Source: an uncultured Eubacteriales bacterium (lineage in GTDB: Bacteria; Bacillota; Clostridia; Oscillospirales; CAG-272). Taken from it: a DNA stretch of 9,995 nt. Below are positions 6,254 through 9,995 of this stretch, piece after piece. The stretch covers positions 1-9,995 of the forward strand of contig CAKSUH010000038.1 of the NCBI GenBank assembly GCA_934500855.1, given 5' to 3'. Numbering within the stretch: the stretch's first letter is position 1; each line of letters starts with the position of its first letter. The position numbers were made by a program, and so were the translations under genes. The notes beneath the pieces were generated by a model, which saw only the letters and a program-made list of their open reading frames with translations, had not been told where the DNA came from and did not search any database.

Positions 6254-7186
6254 ATGGCAAAGATTTATTCATCCGCCGATCAGCTCATCGGGCACACCCC
6301 GCTTCTGGAGCTGACGCATATCGAATCGGAGTACGGACTGCGCGCAAGGCTGCTGGCAAAACTGGAATATTTCAATCCCGCAGGATCGGTGAAGGATCGG
6401 ATTGCAAAAAAAATGATTGATGACGCGGAAGCCGCCGGAAAACTGACGAAGGAATCGGTTATCATCGAGCCGACTTCGGGCAACACGGGAATCGGGCTTG
6501 CCTCGGTTGCCGCCGCGCGTGGCTACCGCATTATCATCGTCATGCCCGAAACCATGTCGGTGGAGCGCAGACAGCTGATGAAGGCATACGGCGCGGAACT
6601 GGTTCTGACCGAGGGCGCAAAGGGAATGAAGGGCGCAATTGCAAAGGCGGAGGAGTTGGCAAAGGAGATTCCGCACAGCTTCATTCCGGGGCAGTTCGTC
6701 AATCCCTCCAATCCGCAGGCGCACTATGAGACCACTGGTCCCGAAATCTTTGCGGATACCGACGGCGCGGTGGATGTGTTCGTTGCGGGAGTCGGAACCG
6801 GCGGAACCGTAACGGGTACGGGCAGATACCTGAAGGAAAAGAAGCCCTCCGTGCGGGTTGTGGCGGTCGAGCCGGCAAGCTCGGCGGTGCTGTCAACGGG
6901 CGTTGCGGGACCGCACAAGATTCAGGGCATCGGCGCGGGTTTTGTTCCTGCGGTTCTGGATACAAAGATTTATGACGAAATCGTTACGGTGTCAAACGAG
7001 GACGCATTCGCAACGGGCAGGCTGATGGGCAAACGCGAGGGTGTTCTGGTCGGCATCTCCTCGGGCGCGGCGCTGTGGGCGGCAATCGAAGTCGCAAAGC
7101 GCCCCGAGAACGAAGGAAAGACCGTGGTGGTCCTGATGCCGGATACGGGTGACCGCTACCTGTCCACGCCCCTGTTTGCGGAGTGA
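6254..7186 (+). CDS. cysK: Cysteine synthase A (O-acetylserine sulfhydrylase)
   Basis: A 310-residue PLP enzyme that makes L-cysteine from O-acetylserine and sulfide in the cytoplasm. The length is normal for CysK. Visible landmarks are the PLP lysine Lys47 in NPAGSVKDR, the substrate-binding loop TSGNTG (74-79, with Asn77 expected to hydrogen-bond PLP), the phosphate-binding GVGTGGT (179-185), [11 protein letters not shown] from 222, and GISSGAA with Ser270 facing the pyridine nitrogen. The C-terminus LSTPLF is typical of the family. There is no sign of the extra domains of cystathionine beta-synthase. The gene is first in an operon and its stop overlaps the start of the pyridoxamine kinase gene by one base. 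Product cysteine is the substrate of the desulfurase two genes downstream, so the operon feeds itself. Two palindromes at the promoter suggest control by an Rrf2-type regulator; such regulators are known to form complexes with CysK in bacilli, which is background knowledge and not shown here. Confidence 0.96.
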   Translation: MAKIYSSADQLIGHTPLLELTHIESEYGLRARLLAKLEYFNPAGSVKDRIAKKMIDDAEAAGKLTKESVIIEPTSGNTGIGLASVAAARGYRIIIVMPETMSVERRQLMKAYGAELVLTEGAKGMKGAIAKAEELAKEIPHSFIPGQFVNPSNPQAHYETTGPEIFADTDGAVDVFVAGVGTGGTVTGTGRYLKEKKPSVRVVAVEPASSAVLSTGVAGPHKIQGIGAGFVPAVLDTKIYDEIVTVSNEDAFATGRLMGKREGVLVGISSGAALWAAIEVAKRPENEGKTVVVLMPDTGDRYLSTPLFAE

Positions 7187-8031
7187 TGGCGGAAAAACGG
7201 ATTCTGACCGTGCAGGATATTTCCTGCGTGGGGCAGTGCTCGCTGACCGTTGCGTTGCCGATTCTTTCCGCCTGCGGTCTGGACTGCTGTGTTCTGCCAA
7301 CGGCGATGCTCTCCACGCACACTGCATTCCGTCATTTCACGAATCGCGATCTGACCGATGAAATGGCGGGCATCCGCAAGGTCTGGGAGAAAGAGAACCT
7401 TCGGTTTGACGCAATCAGCACGGGATATCTCGGAAGCGCGCAGCAGGTGGCGGAGGTGAAGGCGATTATGCGGAGCTGTCTGTACCCCGGAGCGGTGCGA
7501 ATCGTGGATCCCGCAATGGCAGACAACGGGCGGCTGTATCCCGCGTTTGACGGAGATTTTGTCGCGGCAATGCGGGAACTTTGCCGTGAGGCGGATGTGA
7601 TTCTTCCGAACCTGACCGAGGCGTGCCTGCTGTCGGGACAGAGTTATCGGGAGAACTATGACGAAGGCTATATTGCGGAACTGTTGGCGGCGCTTTGCGA
7701 GGCGGTCGGCAGTCGGACTGTGGTTCTGACGGGAATCGGTTACCGTGAAGGAAAAACAGGCGTGTTGGTCTCGGAAAACGGCAGTACCGATTATTACGAG
7801 CACGAAAGGCTTGCGCGGAGCTGTCACGGAACGGGCGATGTGTACGCCTCGGTGTTCACGGGGGCGCTGATGCGCGGCTCAACCGTCTCCCGCGCGGCGC
7901 GGATTGCCGCCGATTTTACGGTCGGATGTATTGAAAACACCGTCGGGGACCCCGCGCATTGGTACGGCGTGAACTTTGAAGGGATGCTGCCCGAACTTTG
8001 GAACCGGCTCGGCGGAGAAAGGAATGAATAA
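7186..8031 (+). CDS. pdxY: Pyridoxamine/pyridoxal kinase (PLP salvage)
   Basis: A 281-residue ribokinase-fold kinase that phosphorylates pyridoxal or pyridoxamine with ATP for PLP salvage. Characteristic blocks are QDISCVGQCSLTVALP (10-25), LSTHT (42-46) at the vitamer-binding site, DPAMADNG (108-115), PNLTEAC (141-147) and the ribokinase signature HGTGDVYASVFTGAL with catalytic base Asp218. The sequence matches the Firmicutes branch usually named simply pyridoxamine kinase, so the symbol pdxY is approximate. The start chosen is the ATG at 7186, whose A is the last base of the cysK stop (TGATG), a classic coupling overlap; a GTG at 7183 would add one residue and has no separate support. It lies between two PLP-dependent enzymes, CysK and the cysteine desulfurase, so its likely local job is to keep them loaded with cofactor (inference). 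Confidence 0.9.
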   Translation: MAEKRILTVQDISCVGQCSLTVALPILSACGLDCCVLPTAMLSTHTAFRHFTNRDLTDEMAGIRKVWEKENLRFDAISTGYLGSAQQVAEVKAIMRSCLYPGAVRIVDPAMADNGRLYPAFDGDFVAAMRELCREADVILPNLTEACLLSGQSYRENYDEGYIAELLAALCEAVGSRTVVLTGIGYREGKTGVLVSENGSTDYYEHERLARSCHGTGDVYASVFTGALMRGSTVSRAARIAADFTVGCIENTVGDPAHWYGVNFEGMLPELWNRLGGERNE

Positions 8032-8032
8032 T

Positions 8033-9226
8033 ATGAGAGAGATTTACGCGGATAACGCGGCGACAACGAAAATGAGCAGAATTGCCATTGACGCGATGTT
8101 GCCTTATATGGACCGTATTTACGGAAACCCGTCCAGCCTGCATTCGGTCGGGCAACGGGCAAACGAGGCGCTTTGCGACGCACGCGAGCGCATTGCAAAA
8201 CGGTTGGGGTGTACCCCTCGGGAAATTACCTTCACCTCGGGCGGAAGCGAGGCGGACAATCAGGCAATCCTGTCCGCCGCCGCAATCGGAGAGAAAAAGG
8301 GGAAAAAGCATATCATTTCCACCTCGTTTGAGCATCATGCGGTTCTGCACACATTGGAAAAACTGAAAAAGCAAGGCTTTGAGATTGAACTGTTGGATGT
8401 TGGCAAGGTTGGCAACATCACGGCTGAGCAGGTGCGGGCGGCAATCCGTCCCGATACCTGTCTTGTCACGGTGATGTACGCGAACAACGAGATCGGATCG
8501 GTTCTGCCGATTGCGGAGATCGGCAAAGTCTGTCGCGAGGCGGGCGTGATCTTCCACACCGACGCGGTGCAGGCGGCGGGACATCTGCCGATTGATGTGG
8601 CAACGCAGAACATCGATATGCTGTCGCTCTCGGCGCACAAGTTCCACGGACCCAAGGGGATCGGCGTACTTTACTGCCGCAAGTGCATTCCGCTCGTCAG
8701 CCTGATCGAGGGCGGTGCGCAGGAGAGAGGCAAGCGCGCGGGAACCGAGAATCTGCCCGCCATCATGGGTATGGCGGCGGCGCTGGACGATGCCTGCGAG
8801 CATATGGCGGAGAACAGCGCAAAGTTGACGGCTCTGCGCGACCGTTTGATTGCCGGGCTGTCAAAAATTCCGCATTCGGTTCTCAACGGGGACCCTGTAA
8901 ACCGTCTGCCGGGCAATGTTCACTTCTGCTTTGAAGGCATCGAGGGAGAGAGTCTGCTGCTCCTTCTGGACGCAAAGGGAATCTGCGCGTCATCCGGCTC
9001 CGCCTGCACATCGGGGTCGCTGGACCCGAGCCATGTGCTGCTTGCCATCGGGCATCCGCACGAGATTGCGCACGGCTCCCTGCGGCTCTCGCTCTGCGAG
9101 ACGAACACCGACGCGGATGTGGATGATATGCTCCGTGAAATTCCCGCAGTTGTGGACTATCTGCGGAATATGTCGCCGCTCTGGCGCGACAAGGTTACGG
9201 GCAAGAAGGAATTCTATCTGAAGTAA
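8033..9226 (+). CDS. iscS: Cysteine desulfurase, class I (IscS/NifS type)
   Basis: A 397-residue PLP enzyme that converts cysteine to alanine and passes the sulfur as a persulfide to partner proteins. The N-terminus REIYADNAATTK is typical. His101 in FEHH should stack on PLP, Asp177 and Gln180 in HTDAVQAAG contact the cofactor, Lys203 in SAHKFHGPKG forms the Schiff base, and Cys325 in SSGSACTSGS is the catalytic cysteine on the long mobile loop that defines class I. The C-terminus ends WRDKVTGKKEFYLK. The ATG at 8033 is one base after the previous stop; the AAAGGA at 8018-8023 lies 9 bases away. An in-frame ATG at 8024 directly abuts that site and is less likely. Scaffold and mnmA follow, so it probably serves both Fe-S assembly and tRNA thiolation. 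NifS would be an equally valid name, since no nitrogen-fixation gene is present. Confidence 0.95.
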   Translation: MREIYADNAATTKMSRIAIDAMLPYMDRIYGNPSSLHSVGQRANEALCDARERIAKRLGCTPREITFTSGGSEADNQAILSAAAIGEKKGKKHIISTSFEHHAVLHTLEKLKKQGFEIELLDVGKVGNITAEQVRAAIRPDTCLVTVMYANNEIGSVLPIAEIGKVCREAGVIFHTDAVQAAGHLPIDVATQNIDMLSLSAHKFHGPKGIGVLYCRKCIPLVSLIEGGAQERGKRAGTENLPAIMGMAAALDDACEHMAENSAKLTALRDRLIAGLSKIPHSVLNGDPVNRLPGNVHFCFEGIEGESLLLLLDAKGICASSGSACTSGSLDPSHVLLAIGHPHEIAHGSLRLSLCETNTDADVDDMLREIPAVVDYLRNMSPLWRDKVTGKKEFYLK

Positions 9227-9240
9227 AGGAGTGAGCAAAA

Positions 9241-9672
9241 ATGGCACTGTACAGTGAAAAGGTCATGGACCATTTCAGAAATCCGCGCAATGTCGGCGTG
9301 ATTGAGGACGCGGACGGCGTGGGAGAAATCGGCAACGCGAAATGCGGCGACATCATGAAAATTTATCTCAAAATACGGGACGGAATCATCACGGATGTGA
9401 AATTTGAAACCTTCGGTTGCGGCTCGGCAATTGCCTCCAGCTCCATGGCAACCGAAATGATCAAGGGCAAGCCCGTGAGCGAGGCGCTGGAACTTTCCAA
9501 CAAGGCGGTTGCCGAGGCGCTGGACGGTCTGCCCGCCCATAAACTGCACTGCTCGGTGCTGGCGGAGCAGGCGATCAAAGCGGCGGTGAAGGACTACTAT
9601 GACCGCAATCACATTCCCTACGATTCCTGCAAATTTGCGGACTGCGATTCCTGTCCGCACTGTCATGAATAA
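9241..9672 (+). CDS. iscU: Fe-S cluster assembly scaffold (IscU/NifU N-domain type) with Cys-rich tail
   Basis: A 143-residue scaffold on which Fe-S clusters are built with sulfur from the desulfurase encoded just upstream. Residues 1-120 are a standard IscU/NifU N-terminal domain: YSEKVMDHFRNPRNVG, NAKCGD with Cys35 and Asp37, FGCGSA with Cys60, and KLHCSVLAE with Cys104. These four correspond to the cluster ligands of IscU. The HscA-binding LPPVK motif is replaced by LPAHK. Residues 121-143 form an added tail with four more cysteines, Cys130, 135, 138 and 141 (C-x4-C-x2-C-x2-C), ending PHCHE. The NifU middle and C-terminal domains are absent. AAAGGAG at 9225-9231, overlapping the iscS stop, lies 9 bases before the ATG. 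The gene overlaps mnmA by 8 bases, so cluster or sulfur supply and tRNA thiolation are translationally coupled. The role of the tail is unknown. Confidence 0.93.
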   Translation: MALYSEKVMDHFRNPRNVGVIEDADGVGEIGNAKCGDIMKIYLKIRDGIITDVKFETFGCGSAIASSSMATEMIKGKPVSEALELSNKAVAEALDGLPAHKLHCSVLAEQAIKAAVKDYYDRNHIPYDSCKFADCDSCPHCHE

Positions 9673-9995
9673 GGCGCTGATCGCCATGAGCGGCGGCGTG
9701 GATTCGTCGGTTGCCGCTTATCTGATGCGCGAGCGCGGGTATGACTGCGTCGGCGTGACGATGAAACTCTATTCCAACGAGGATACGGGCGCGGAAAAAT
9801 CGCGGACCTGCTGTTCGCTTGACGATGTGGAGGACGCACGGAGCGTGGCGCACCGCCTCGGAATTCCGTATTATGTGTTCAATTTCAGCGGCGATTTCCG
9901 CCGTGAGGTGATGGAGCGGTTCGTCTGTGCCTATGAGTCGGGCGCAACGCCGAACCCCTGCATCGACTGCAACCGCCATCTCAAATTCGACCGTC
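9665..9995 (+). CDS. mnmA: tRNA-specific 2-thiouridylase MnmA (3' truncated by window end)
   Basis: The first 110 residues of MnmA, which adenylates and then 2-thiolates U34 of Lys, Glu and Gln tRNAs using sulfur from the desulfurase. The PP-loop SGGVDSS is at residues 9-15, followed by the VTMKLY strand, a TCCSLDDVEDAR block, LGIPYYVFNF, and the active-site motif TPNPCIDCN with Cys99 and Cys102. Cys102 lies at the position of the first catalytic cysteine of the E. coli enzyme, where the motif reads NPDILC; here the Asp is a second cysteine, giving CxxC. The frame is open to the last base, so the second active-site cysteine is outside the window. The ATG at 9665 overlaps the scaffold gene by 8 bases with no clear ribosome binding site, so translation is probably coupled. 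An internal ATG at 9686 would remove the first strand and is unlikely. Confidence 0.95.
   Translation, partial: MNKALIAMSGGVDSSVAAYLMRERGYDCVGVTMKLYSNEDTGAEKSRTCCSLDDVEDARSVAHRLGIPYYVFNFSGDFRREVMERFVCAYESGATPNPCIDCNRHLKFDR

Noticed and set aside
7156..7827. Open frame of 223 codons on the - strand opposite the pyridoxamine kinase
   Set aside because: Again in register antisense to a well-supported gene, with no recognisable protein features.
7976..8032. GTG start giving an N-terminal extension of the cysteine desulfurase into the kinase gene
   Set aside because: The added residues are a frame-shifted reading of the kinase end. The ATG at 8033 has a suitable ribosome binding site and gives the family-typical REIYADNAATT start.
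7916..8803. Open frame of 295 codons on the - strand opposite iscS
   Set aside because: In register with the iscS codons, so it is an effect of codon bias. No family features or ribosome binding site seen.

Overview
The window looks like chromosomal DNA from a moderately GC-rich Firmicute, most likely an uncultured member of the Clostridia. This is an inference. It rests on strong AGGAGG-type ribosome binding sites, TTGACA/TATAAT promoters, a NifS/NifU-type pair placed directly before mnmA, a pyridoxamine kinase of the Firmicutes type, and IscR/CymR-like palindromes. All genes lie on the + strand, tightly packed, in three transcription units. I see no rRNA, tRNA, CRISPR array, insertion sequence or phage gene, and no gene-free stretch longer than 300 bases.

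Unit 1 (1-3879) is a membrane export module: the 3' end of a first ABC exporter half, a small DUF1854 protein, and a second ABC exporter half with an extra N-terminal domain of about 150 residues that resembles a PH fold. The two halves probably form a heterodimeric exporter, with the DUF1854 protein as a cytosolic accessory factor. The substrate is unknown. A 20-bp perfect hairpin directly follows the last gene.

Unit 2 (3951-6128) is a single gene for a cytoplasmic GH78-like (alpha-L-rhamnosidase-type) glycosidase. It is driven by a consensus extended -10 promoter and ends at a textbook intrinsic terminator.

Unit 3 (6173 to the window end) is a sulfur trafficking operon: cysK (cysteine synthesis), a pyridoxamine/pyridoxal kinase (supplying PLP), iscS/nifS (PLP-dependent cysteine desulfurase), iscU/nifU (Fe-S scaffold) and mnmA (tRNA 2-thiolation, cut by the window end). 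The genes overlap or nearly touch. The promoter carries two 19-bp palindromes of the same form, ACCTA-N9-TAGGT, one over the -35 box and one just downstream of the start site, which suggests control by an Rrf2-family repressor encoded elsewhere. Together the genes make cysteine, make the cofactor, strip the sulfur, build Fe-S clusters and thiolate tRNA. Points worth following up are the DUF1854/ABC module, the paired operators, the four-cysteine tail on the Fe-S scaffold, and the CxxC form of the first active-site cysteine motif in MnmA.
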